Positions 55,164 to 63,399 of a stretch of 64,000 nt of DNA are shown in pieces. Source of the DNA: Salinimonas chungwhensis DSM 16280. GTDB lineage: Bacteria > Pseudomonadota > Gammaproteobacteria > Enterobacterales > Alteromonadaceae. Within the stretch, counting starts at the first letter, position 1. The number at the start of each line of letters is the position of its first letter. The stretch spans positions 124,001 to 188,000 of the forward strand of contig NZ_KB899380.1 of assembly GCF_000378185.1 (NCBI RefSeq). The letters are read 5' to 3'. The notes beneath the pieces were generated by a model. It was not told where the DNA came from. It made no database searches and saw nothing but the letters and a program-made list of their open reading frames with translations. The translations under genes were made by a program, and so were the position numbers.

Positions 55164-56829
55164 GAGGCTCTCCGTCAGCGACATGTACGCTCGAAGAAGC
55201 AAGGTCTTCCAGGGTCACGGTTTGATCAAAAAAGCGGTCATTCGGCGCGTTGGTGAAATATAGTACGGTAGCATTTATATTTTCCAGCACCTTAAGCAAA
55301 TGCAGCCTGGTCGCTGCTGGAATTGCATCAAAATGCTGATTGACCAGTACAATGCTGGGTTTGGTTAAGATGGTCGCAGCCAGTTTTAACAACAGTAATT
55401 CTACAGGTTGAAGTGGGTTGCCCATCACCGATAAGGTCGTGTCCAGCCCGTCCGGCAACTCTTCTATCGTTTCATAAAGATGAACCTGACGCAGTGCATC
55501 GTACACTTCTCCGCTACCCGCGTCCGGCGCCGCCATTTTAAAGTATTCTTTAACCGTACATTCTACCATCAGCGCCCGATCTATCGTGGATATGCATTGC
55601 CGAAGCTCAAAGATATCGTAATCCTGGAGGGCTTTTTCGCCCAGAAAGATAACTCCCCGGGGAGCATTTTCGTGACGCTTGATAAAACTGACCAACTGCT
55701 TCTGCATCCACGCATGCTTAGTCATGACGAAGCACTTTTGGCCCGCAGGTACTGACCAGGTTAATGAATAATTATGATGAGTGTGTTTCAGTTTGACGTG
55801 ATCAAACCGTAACGCCGAAGATGCCGGTAATGCCTGCTGAGTTTGATCGGCATCTTCCTGGGGCATTTTGAGTGCGCCACCCAGCTTTTCTGCTGCACCA
55901 TATAGCTCATAGTAAAGCTTAAGATAGATAGAAAACCGGGAGATCCCTAAAAATACGGCTGACATAATTAGCTCGGCCGCTACCAGTTGCCCCAAGGATA
56001 ATTGCCCCTGAACAACCAGGTAGCCGCCAATACCAAGTAACGAAGCGCTGGCAGCAGCATATAGCAACAGAAACATCACAGCCTGGGTGAAGGTAAACCG
56101 AAAATGCTGCCGATGAGCACTTAGGTAGCCTTCAATGTGCTTTTGTGTGTTGCCCGCGGCATAGTCAAGATGGCGACTGGATTTGAAAAACTCGTGGGCA
56201 GCGGCGATATCACTAAGCCATTTTGCCCCATCATATTTTGCCTGAGATAGGCGAACTGCAGAGCGTTTGGCGCCTTTTCCCCATATTTTCCATATACCCA
56301 GCATGACGAGCAGAATGAGTATATTAAATGCAAAAAATGCCGGATGATAAAAACTCACCAGGGTAAACCCAACCAGCATTTGTAGTACAAGCGCGAAACC
56401 GTCAATCATCAGTGAAGGAATGTTTTTCTGCAGCGTCATAATATCAAAATAACGCTGCGTGATGGCCACATTACGACGACCTTCGAAAAAGCGGTGGGGG
56501 GCAAAGATTGTTTTCAGGCTCAGCTGAGACGTCAGTCGCGAATAGACTTTACGTTCATAATATTCCATCACACGCATACGCAGAGCACTGAAAATCCCAG
56601 AGACAAGCAGGATAATAAACAATACCACGGCCAGCGTAATAACAGCCTGAACCGACGCCGTATTTACCACACTATTAATAAGCGTCTGTACCGCCAATGG
56701 CACTGCCAGCGTTAACAGACCAATTGCCACACCATAGACAATCGCGGCGGTAAAAAAATGCCGATCTGGTTTCAATAGCGAGAATAATGTTTTGCGAACA
56801 GATTTGAGATCTATATTTTTGGCCATCAT
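55153..56829 (-). CDS. ABC exporter-like protein with catalytically degenerate nucleotide-binding domain
   Basis: The 558-residue product has an exporter-type six-helix membrane half (about 25-310) followed by a domain collinear with an ABC ATPase (about 338-545). None of the ATPase motifs survives. The Walker A place reads CFVMTKHAWMQKQL (366-379). The Q-loop place is ISTID. The signature LSGGQ place reads NPLQPVELL. Walker B reads IVLVNQHFDA (D to N497, E to Q498). The H-loop histidine place reads FTNAP. The frame is intact and coupled to hlyD (11-base overlap). It is either a pseudo-ATPase scaffold, half of a heterodimer with an unlinked ATPase, or a non-ATP-driven porter. The substrate is unknown. 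Confidence 0.82.
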   Translation of the reverse strand: MMAKNIDLKSVRKTLFSLLKPDRHFFTAAIVYGVAIGLLTLAVPLAVQTLINSVVNTASVQAVITLAVVLFIILLVSGIFSALRMRVMEYYERKVYSRLTSQLSLKTIFAPHRFFEGRRNVAITQRYFDIMTLQKNIPSLMIDGFALVLQMLVGFTLVSFYHPAFFAFNILILLVMLGIWKIWGKGAKRSAVRLSQAKYDGAKWLSDIAAAHEFFKSSRHLDYAAGNTQKHIEGYLSAHRQHFRFTFTQAVMFLLLYAAASASLLGIGGYLVVQGQLSLGQLVAAELIMSAVFLGISRFSIYLKLYYELYGAAEKLGGALKMPQEDADQTQQALPASSALRFDHVKLKHTHHNYSLTWSVPAGQKCFVMTKHAWMQKQLVSFIKRHENAPRGVIFLGEKALQDYDIFELRQCISTIDRALMVECTVKEYFKMAAPDAGSGEVYDALRQVHLYETIEELPDGLDTTLSVMGNPLQPVELLLLKLAATILTKPSIVLVNQHFDAIPAATRLHLLKVLENINATVLYFTNAPNDRFFDQTVTLEDLASSSVHVADGEPHAS

Positions 56830-56873
56830 TCAACCACAGATGAAATGGAAGTTAGAGTCTAATCATCTTTACC

Positions 56874-56890
56874 ATCAGTGTAAAACTGAT
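56874..56890. promoter_or_regulatory. Candidate LysR operator dyad 1
   Basis: ATCAGT (56874-56879) and ACTGAT (56885-56890) form a perfect dyad with a 5-base centre in the 96-base divergent gap between the ABC and LysR genes. This is the usual place for a LysR-type binding site. Confidence 0.5.
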
Positions 56891-56891
56891 A

Positions 56892-56903
56892 ATATCGAGA
56901 TAT
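56892..56903. promoter_or_regulatory. Candidate LysR operator dyad 2
   Basis: ATATC (56892-56896) and GATAT (56899-56903) lie directly beside dyad 1 and 22 bases before the LysR ATG. Adjacent recognition and activation sites are typical for LysR regulators. Confidence 0.4.
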
Positions 56904-56925
56904 AACATCGGTTTTTTCTTACAAT

Positions 56926-57834
56926 ATGCATCAACTTAATTATCGTCACCTCTATTACTTCTACCTTACAGCGAAGCTTGGCAGTATTGCCAGCGCAGCA
57001 AAAACATTACATGTTACTCCCCAGACTGTCAGTGGACTGCTTTCAACATTTGAGGCACAGTGTGGTCAGCCCCTATTTGACCGTATTGGCAAACGGTTGC
57101 AGCCCAATGCAATGGGAAAGCAGGTGTATCAGCATGCTCAGGAAATATTTAAAAAAGGTAATGAGCTGGCCGAACTGCTGCGCTCAGGCGATGCGCAAAC
57201 ATCTAACGAGTACACCGTAGGTCTGACCGACGCGATTCCAAAAGTGCTGGCATATGAATTTATCCACCAGACAATGCTAGCTAACCCTAAGGTACGCTTT
57301 GTCTTTAAGGAAGGTTTATTTGATGATTTACTAAGCGAAATGGCTGTGAACCGAATTGACATAGTCCTTGCTGATCGTGGCGTCGCCCCCGGGGCAGCCG
57401 TGAGCGCGGTGGGTCATTCACTGGGTACCAGCGCGGTCAGCTTTTTTGCCAGCATGCCATTAGCTAACCGCCTTAAAGCGGAATTTCCTGACTCATTAAA
57501 CCAGGCCGCGATGCTGATGCCCGGCGTCAGGTCGGGGATAGCGTTTGGTCTTAGTGCATGGCTAGAGGATCGCCAGTTATTCCCCAAACAAGTAGCAGAA
57601 TTTGACGACAGCGCGTTGCTCAAACTGTTTGGCGCAGAGGGCTTTGGTGTATTTTGTGCGCCTTCATGCATAGCAGAACATGTGGAACAACAATACCAGG
57701 TGCGCTGGATTGGCCAGGCCGATACACTGCAGGAACACTTTTTTGCATTAACCCGCCATAACCAAACCAATACGACCATTGCGCGGCAAATTATAGACCA
57801 TGCCACGGCACTGTTAGCAGCCCCTGCTCGCTAG
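56926..57834 (+). CDS. LysR-family transcriptional regulator, NhaR-like
   Basis: The 302-residue product has an N-terminal winged helix-turn-helix (about residues 4-62: LNYRHLYYFYLTAKLGSIAS, then the recognition helix VTPQTVSGLLSTFEAQCG). The effector domain follows (about 92-295). The start LNYRHLYYF and the helix TPQTVS resemble NhaR, the Na/H antiporter regulator. However, no nhaA is adjacent, and the divergent partner is the ABC/HlyD/TolC operon, which it probably controls. Its stop codon overlaps the convergent HPt-HD-GYP gene stop. Confidence 0.85.
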   Translation: MHQLNYRHLYYFYLTAKLGSIASAAKTLHVTPQTVSGLLSTFEAQCGQPLFDRIGKRLQPNAMGKQVYQHAQEIFKKGNELAELLRSGDAQTSNEYTVGLTDAIPKVLAYEFIHQTMLANPKVRFVFKEGLFDDLLSEMAVNRIDIVLADRGVAPGAAVSAVGHSLGTSAVSFFASMPLANRLKAEFPDSLNQAAMLMPGVRSGIAFGLSAWLEDRQLFPKQVAEFDDSALLKLFGAEGFGVFCAPSCIAEHVEQQYQVRWIGQADTLQEHFFALTRHNQTNTTIARQIIDHATALLAAPAR

Positions 57835-58991
57835 CTTGCCGGCTGGGTCAGTAATGCAGTCATCACCGCATTAAAATGACGCATCCACTCAGCGCTGAAC
57901 TGCCCTCTCGCCTGGCGATTCATTTCAATTACCGCCTGCTTTTTTGAGATTTCAGTCGCTTTATTGTGCGCGCGGGAGTGGGTCATTGCATCATAAGTGT
58001 CAAGGATCGCCAGTAGCTTAGCACCGTCACAAATATCGTTTTCCTTTAAACCTAGCGGATAGCCACTGCCATCAGGGCGCTCATGATGCTGCATGACAAT
58101 TTTACGGGCATGATCCCATTGTTCCAGATGCTCCAGTAATCGCGAGCTTTTATAAACATGAGAACGCATCAGGTTAAATTCGATGTCAGTCAGCGGCTCT
58201 GTTTTGTTGAGCAAGTGCAACGGCATGAAAGCCATCCCGAAATCATGAACATAACAGGCTACCGCTAATTGGTCATCATCGATAGGGTTACCGGCCTGAT
58301 GATTAATATACATTGCCAGCTTCGCGATACGATCTCCCCGCCCCGCCCAATAATTAGACCGGTGCTCAATCGTTTGCATAAGCTCACGGAAAAAGAGCAT
58401 GTCCATCTGACGCTCAGCGCTCAGAGATTTCGGAATACCGGTGTTAGACAGGGTTGCCGGAAGCGTCTGACCTTCAGGCCGAAACGCTGAGTTCCCGTCT
58501 GTCGGATTATCAAAAGAAGCATCCAGAGACGGATTTAACAGCAGTACTGCCTCATGTAACAGCCGTTCATGATCTGCCTGATTATCAGGCGTAATCCGCG
58601 ATACTGCTAACACTAGCTTGTCATGCAGTTCGCTATCGTAATCAGCTTTACCATGATTCATCACCGCTTCTACAAAAACCTTGACCCTGTCCATCGTTAG
58701 CAATACGAGGTCGCTCATGGTGCTGGTATACTGCATCTGGCCTTTGCGCAACCAATCAAGCAAGTCTTCTACATGCTGCAACAGCGGGATCATAGGCGTA
58801 AAATTAACCAGTCCGAGATCCCCTTTTATGGTATGAATAGAGCGAAATAAAGCACGCTGTAATTCGTTATCTTGAGGCCTAATCTCAAGCTCAATGAGCG
58901 TTTGCTCACTGGCTTCATACAGCTCATTGATTTCCTCCATCAGGTCGGTCAGGATATCGTCATCTAAATCTTCTGGAACGAATGTTTGCAT
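57831..58991 (-). CDS. HPt-HD-GYP fusion protein (putative c-di-GMP phosphodiesterase)
   Basis: The 386-residue product joins an N-terminal histidine phosphotransfer domain (H53 in SIHTIKGDLG) with a C-terminal HD-GYP domain (about 195-385). The HD-GYP marks are CYVHDFGMAF, a later histidine in MRSHVYKSSRLLEH, and HHERPDGSGYPLGL, so the GYP and HHE motifs are intact. The usual HDIGK lysine is methionine in this protein. HPt as the input is uncommon; receiver or PAS domains are usual. It may let a phosphorelay control c-di-GMP breakdown. No kinase is adjacent. Confidence 0.85.
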   Translation of the reverse strand: MQTFVPEDLDDDILTDLMEEINELYEASEQTLIELEIRPQDNELQRALFRSIHTIKGDLGLVNFTPMIPLLQHVEDLLDWLRKGQMQYTSTMSDLVLLTMDRVKVFVEAVMNHGKADYDSELHDKLVLAVSRITPDNQADHERLLHEAVLLLNPSLDASFDNPTDGNSAFRPEGQTLPATLSNTGIPKSLSAERQMDMLFFRELMQTIEHRSNYWAGRGDRIAKLAMYINHQAGNPIDDDQLAVACYVHDFGMAFMPLHLLNKTEPLTDIEFNLMRSHVYKSSRLLEHLEQWDHARKIVMQHHERPDGSGYPLGLKENDICDGAKLLAILDTYDAMTHSRAHNKATEISKKQAVIEMNRQARGQFSAEWMRHFNAVMTALLTQPAS

Positions 58992-59160
58992 TAATTAAGT
59001 ACCGCATGCAGCTAAAACGTGAATTCACCTGATAGGCTATCGGTTTAATGTCGCAACTGCTTTAGTTCTTTAGGTTAAATTTTACTAAATAAACTGATCG
59101 GACATCTATCTGCCAGCGAATAATTTATACTGCGCCGCAAATGCTTCTACAGGATCTTAA

Positions 59161-59886
59161 GTGCTCGCTATTTTAAGAATTTTTCTGCTATTTATCGCCT
59201 TCGTTCTTATCAATATTGTGGTTTTTGCGGTATGCGTGTTTCGACCATTTAACCGTAATAACGTGCATTTCGCCGGTAGTGCATACGCCATGATGGCACC
59301 GATTGTCGGGCTAAAGGTAAAGGTACGGCAGGCAGATGAGCATAAAATTCACACGCCCTACGTGTACATTGCCAATCATCAAAACAGCTTTGACATTATT
59401 ACTATATGTAAAGCAGCCATGCCAGGCGTGGTAACAGTCGGAAAGAAGAGCCTGAAATGGATCCCCCTGTTTGGGCAGATCTACTGGCTCTCAGGAAACA
59501 TCATGATAGACAGAAAGAACACCGGCAAAGCGCGTGACACACTATTGCTGGCAGGAAAAAAAATCAGAGAACGGCGCACATCAGTTTGGGTATTTCCGGA
59601 AGGCACACGTAGTTACGGTCGTGGCCTGCTACCATTTAAATCTGGCGCATTTCGGTTAGCCCAGGCGGTTAATGAACCGGTGGTGATGGTCACCGCGAGC
59701 GAAATGCATGAAAAAGTTAAATGGAATCGATGGGACAACGGTACGGTATTAATTGATATTTCCGCGCCTGTCACTGTCGACCAAAGCAAATCTGTACGGG
59801 AATGGGCTGATTTTTTTCGTCAGTCAATGCAGCAAAAAAAGCAGCAACTGGATGCTGAAGTCGCTGAACTGGATAAAAAGCGGTAA
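59161..59886 (+). CDS. plsC: 1-acyl-sn-glycerol-3-phosphate acyltransferase
   Basis: PlsC acylates lysophosphatidic acid to phosphatidic acid in the inner membrane. The 241-residue product starts with GTG 59161, with AGGA upstream. It has an N-terminal membrane helix, the acyltransferase motif NHQNSFDII (H-x4-D, about residues 72-80), the substrate motif FPEGTRSYGRG (about 144-154) and motif IV near EPVVMVTAS. rraB follows 33 bases downstream; the two probably share a transcript. Confidence 0.93.
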   Translation: MLAILRIFLLFIAFVLINIVVFAVCVFRPFNRNNVHFAGSAYAMMAPIVGLKVKVRQADEHKIHTPYVYIANHQNSFDIITICKAAMPGVVTVGKKSLKWIPLFGQIYWLSGNIMIDRKNTGKARDTLLLAGKKIRERRTSVWVFPEGTRSYGRGLLPFKSGAFRLAQAVNEPVVMVTASEMHEKVKWNRWDNGTVLIDISAPVTVDQSKSVREWADFFRQSMQQKKQQLDAEVAELDKKR

Positions 59887-59919
59887 ACTCGCCGGACTAT
59901 TTCTTTGGGATCGCCAATT

Positions 59920-60318
59920 ATGAAACAAATTGAAGAGCTAGCCGAATGGCACGAATTCAATCAGGAAACCATGGATGCACTGCTTGAAGACGGCAGTCAG
60001 ACTGATGCCGACTATTCCATTGAGCATCATTTTGCCGGGCAGGATTTTGACCAGCTGGAAAAAGCTGCTGTTGATGCATTTAAAGCTGGTTTCGAGGTAT
60101 CAGATGCAGAAGAAGTCTATCTGGATGATGGCGGTACCGCGTTTTGCTTTGACGCCATCATTGAAAGAAAGCTCAGCCGCGATTATTTGGATAAGGATGT
60201 AGAAACACTGCTGCATATTGCCGATAAACATGATGTGGTATATGACGGCTGGGGTACGTATTTTATGCCACGTAATGATGAACAGGCGGATACTGCCGAA
60301 GAGGATTTTGACGAGTAA
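59920..60318 (+). CDS. rraB: Regulator of ribonuclease E activity B
   Basis: RraB binds RNase E and changes its cleavage pattern. ATG 59920 is preferred over the in-frame codon at 59905, giving 132 residues. The acidic product matches the family from [20 protein letters not shown] through the end of the fold, [11 protein letters not shown]. The C-terminal tail is strongly acidic, as in E. coli. A bidirectional terminator separates it from the convergent amidase gene. Confidence 0.93.
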   Translation: MKQIEELAEWHEFNQETMDALLEDGSQTDADYSIEHHFAGQDFDQLEKAAVDAFKAGFEVSDAEEVYLDDGGTAFCFDAIIERKLSRDYLDKDVETLLHIADKHDVVYDGWGTYFMPRNDEQADTAEEDFDE

Positions 60319-60365
60319 GCGCATAATAGGCTCAGCCTGCCAGCTTTAAATTTTGCGCTGATAAA

Positions 60366-60393
60366 AAAAAGAGCAACTCGTGTTGCTCTTTTT
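60366..60393. terminator. Bidirectional terminator between rraB and the amidase gene
   Basis: AAAAGAGCAAC pairs with GTTGCTCTTTT around TCGT, flanked by eight A and five T. It can end transcription from both convergent genes. Confidence 0.85.
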
Positions 60394-60441
60394 ACGTGTT
60401 ACCCACCCTGCTCGACTTGTCTATCGATTGCAGTTTAATGT

Positions 60442-62085
60442 TTAAAGGCGCGGACTCAGTGCACGCTGTATCTCAGGTAATGCTGCAGCATTCTTAAGAT
60501 ATTGTGGAGTCAGTCTTTGTTTTGATTGCTGTTCATAGGCAAATGCGTAGGAAAGTACATTGATGTCCTGCTGGTTACTGCCTATGAAGGAAAGGCCCAC
60601 GGGTAACGCTTTAAACCCGCCCATAGGCACAGTGATATGCGGATAACCGGCACGTGCAGCAGGTGAACCGTAGCCCGGCCAACTGCCCGGCCAGACATCA
60701 CCATTGATAGGGTCGATTCGTGGCGCCAGCACACCTGTGGGGGCCACTAATACATCAACCTCATGGTTAGCCAATAATGTATCTATGCTGTTTCGTGCGG
60801 TTTTCTGAACCAGTTCAAGACTGTCCTGATACTCTGCACTATCCAGTCCACCCATTGTATCGGAAGCGGTAAAAATGCTCTGATCGAATAACGCCAGCTC
60901 GGTATCTGCATGTTTTCGGTTAAATTCAATAAGTTCACTGAGCGTACGCGGTTTAACCTGGTCAGCCGAGGTGGAGGCCAGATATTCATTTATACCGGCT
61001 TTAAACTCGTATTTAAGTAAGTCGTAAGCCATCCGGTTATAATTTTCTGGCGTTTCCGGGCTCTTCTCAATGCTGACCAGTATTGCACCGGCCGCCTTAA
61101 GATCCTCCAGCGCTTGCTCAAATAACGATGCAATGGCCTGATTTCCACCTGTGGCAAACTCCAGTACACCTACACGTACACCGTTCAACGCCTCGCTATC
61201 TAATCTGGCTGTATAATCAACCGCAGGCGACTGCGTGGCCATAGCGTTCATTAGCATTGCTGCGCCCCTGACCGTTTTTGTCATAGGGCCGGCAGTATCC
61301 TGTGAGCGAGAAATAGGCACAATGTATTGCTGTGGTACGATGCCAACGCTAGGTTTAAAGCCCACCACCCCATTGACGTTCGCCGGACAGGTAATGGATC
61401 CATTGGTCTCTGTGCCGACAGTCGCAGCAGCCAGCGACGCGGCGGCGGCCACGCCGGATCCGGAGCTTGAGCCACATGGGTTACGATCCAGCATATGCGG
61501 ATTTTTCACTTGTCCCCCCAGTGCGCTCCAACCGCTCATGGAACGTTCAGAACGAAAGTTTGCCCACTGGCTTAGGTTTGTTTTACCCAGGATAATCGCG
61601 CCCTGAGCACGTAAACCAGCCACTAATGGGCTGTCTCTGCCTGTGATATTATCTTTCAGCGCCCACGCGCCGGCGGTGGTGGCCATAGCATCTTTTGACT
61701 CGATGTTATCTTTTAGCAAAATTGGCACACCATGTAGCGGGCCTCTCAGATCGCCCGCCTGACGCGCCTCATCCAGCATTTTTGCCTGCGCGAGCGCCTC
61801 CGGATTGAGCGTCAGAACCGCCTGCAATGCCGGACCATTTTTATCAATCGCATTAATGCGTTCTATATATTTCTGCACCAATTCTTCAGAACTTATGGTT
61901 CCATTAGCAAGTGCCTGGCTGATTTCAGGTAAAGACTGAACCAGCATCGGAGGGGGCTGAAATCCGCTTCGCGTTGAATTGTCCGGTGGCGCGTAGCTGT
62001 TGTCCGATTGAGAGCTACAGCCATTTAACATGGCCAGCGTGAGCACCGTCGTCAGAAATAGGGATTTTTTGATTTTTGCTTTCAT
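60442..62085 (-). CDS. Amidase-signature lipoprotein
   Basis: The 547-residue product has a lipoprotein signal peptide with lipobox LNGC (cysteine about residue 23). A full amidase-signature domain follows: the catalytic lysine in ILLKDNIES, the cis-serine region CGSSSGSGVAAAAS with its glycine-serine run, and the nucleophile segment GTETNGSITCPANVNG. All three Ser-Ser-Lys positions look intact, so it should hydrolyse an amide in the periplasm or at the cell surface. It may act on a secreted or peptide amide; the substrate is unknown. It is longer than typical GatA and not linked to gatBC. Confidence 0.88.
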   Translation of the reverse strand: MKAKIKKSLFLTTVLTLAMLNGCSSQSDNSYAPPDNSTRSGFQPPPMLVQSLPEISQALANGTISSEELVQKYIERINAIDKNGPALQAVLTLNPEALAQAKMLDEARQAGDLRGPLHGVPILLKDNIESKDAMATTAGAWALKDNITGRDSPLVAGLRAQGAIILGKTNLSQWANFRSERSMSGWSALGGQVKNPHMLDRNPCGSSSGSGVAAAASLAAATVGTETNGSITCPANVNGVVGFKPSVGIVPQQYIVPISRSQDTAGPMTKTVRGAAMLMNAMATQSPAVDYTARLDSEALNGVRVGVLEFATGGNQAIASLFEQALEDLKAAGAILVSIEKSPETPENYNRMAYDLLKYEFKAGINEYLASTSADQVKPRTLSELIEFNRKHADTELALFDQSIFTASDTMGGLDSAEYQDSLELVQKTARNSIDTLLANHEVDVLVAPTGVLAPRIDPINGDVWPGSWPGYGSPAARAGYPHITVPMGGFKALPVGLSFIGSNQQDINVLSYAFAYEQQSKQRLTPQYLKNAAALPEIQRALSPRL

Positions 62086-62252
62086 AACATATCCGTTATT
62101 TTTTTCTATAACTTAGGGAATCTTCAGCAAAATAGCAATGCGCGCTAACCGGGTTGGTTTTATCCACCGGCCGGCAAATAAACCGTACCGACTGTCTGCA
62201 ACACCTGATTTGACTGCCTGAGCGTTGACAATTGTCTCAGCTTGCTGCTTAG

Positions 62253-62281
62253 TTGAAAGTCCATCAGTCGAGCCATATATA
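62253..62281 (+). promoter_or_regulatory. Sigma-70 promoter of the S41-like gene
   Basis: TTGAAA (62253-62258) and TATATA (62276-62281) are separated by exactly 17 bases. The start site would be near 62288, 19 bases before the ATG. Confidence 0.7.
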
Positions 62282-62306
62282 ACCTTTTAAAAAACTGAGA
62301 AAAGCA

Positions 62307-63245
62307 ATGCGATGCATAACCTTATTGCTGGTCTTTACCCTCCTTTTCAAACATGCCCATGCAAGTTCGCTAATACCCGGTGAAGAGCAGATACTTGATC
62401 AGCAGGAAATAGTCACAGCCGTGACCGGCCTGATAGATGCAATAGACCAACAATACCTGTTCGAGACAAAGCGTCAGCGCATCACGACACAACTTACTCA
62501 GGCGCTGAGCAATGGCGAATTTGACGGTCATTTTTCATTTGGCCGGTTCAAAAGAAAAATGGAGGCAATGCTGGTCGCCGTATCACATGACAGTAACTTT
62601 GAACTTCAGTGGCGCTCGGGATTGACTGGCGACAGTAGCGGCGACCTGCTACCGGGCTCTGTTTCATGGCAGAAGCTGCCAGGTGATATAGGCTATATCA
62701 GCATAGAAGGCGATCTCGTTGCCAAAGGCTGGCAGAAAGACATCGATCGCGCTTTTGCTGCTTCAGTGGACAGTCGCGCGCTGATCATTGATGTCAGGAA
62801 AGCCGGTTTGAGCTCACTGGCCTTGTCTCACCACGTGCTTAGCCAGTTTATGCCTGCAGGTCAGCCGCTTTCTGTTATCACTTTTGCGCGACAGTCCACA
62901 GAACAGATGGTCTCAAATGGCTCACCACAGGCCTTTCCCCCAGCGCTGCCGATTTTTATCATTACCTCTCCTTTCGTAGCCGGCCCATGGGAGTTTGTAG
63001 CTTACACGTTAAAACACGCCGAAAGAGCCACTATTGTTGGTACACCGACCATGGGCGTAGGCTATCTGACCACCACAATCGTGCTGAGTGAACACGTAAA
63101 GCTGGTTATGGCAAATGCTGAATTACGTCACCCGAAGACCGACGAAAGCTGGCAGGGATGGGGAGTGTTACCAACTATCTACGCCGAGGCAGACCGTGCT
63201 ATGGATGTAGCCTTAAAGCTGGCACAACGTACGCAAAGTAAGTAA
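62307..63245 (+). CDS. Secreted S41-peptidase-like protein lacking the catalytic serine
   Basis: The 312-residue product has a signal peptide (about 1-19) and an N-terminal helical IRBP-like part (about 30-110: QQEIVTAVTGLIDAIDQQYL). The tail-protease core spans about 125-310. The conserved block normally ending T-F-S-A/G-x-E-E-F-A-Y reads TSPFVAGPWEFVAY here (220-233), so the nucleophile serine is glycine (G226). The later GExTxGGA block is GTPTMGVGY. The fold thus seems kept and the active site lost. It may bind peptides or a retinoid/lipid, as IRBP-type domains do. A good sigma-70 promoter precedes it. Confidence 0.7.
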   Translation: MRCITLLLVFTLLFKHAHASSLIPGEEQILDQQEIVTAVTGLIDAIDQQYLFETKRQRITTQLTQALSNGEFDGHFSFGRFKRKMEAMLVAVSHDSNFELQWRSGLTGDSSGDLLPGSVSWQKLPGDIGYISIEGDLVAKGWQKDIDRAFAASVDSRALIIDVRKAGLSSLALSHHVLSQFMPAGQPLSVITFARQSTEQMVSNGSPQAFPPALPIFIITSPFVAGPWEFVAYTLKHAERATIVGTPTMGVGYLTTTIVLSEHVKLVMANAELRHPKTDESWQGWGVLPTIYAEADRAMDVALKLAQRTQSK

Positions 63246-63399
63246 TGCAGCGCTCCCTCTCATGTGGCTGAGCGGTTTTAACAGACGAAATCGTGGCATT
63301 TTTTATTGAACGGCAACGGGCCCGAACACACATAAAGACTTAGGTGCATTGTCTAAGCACCAGGGCACTGCGGGAAGTAAGATTTTCTGGTAGATAACG

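Noticed and set aside
56926-57834. True NhaR (Na/H antiporter regulator)
   Set aside because: Similarity is mainly in the DNA-binding part, and no nhaA is adjacent; the export triad is the better target.
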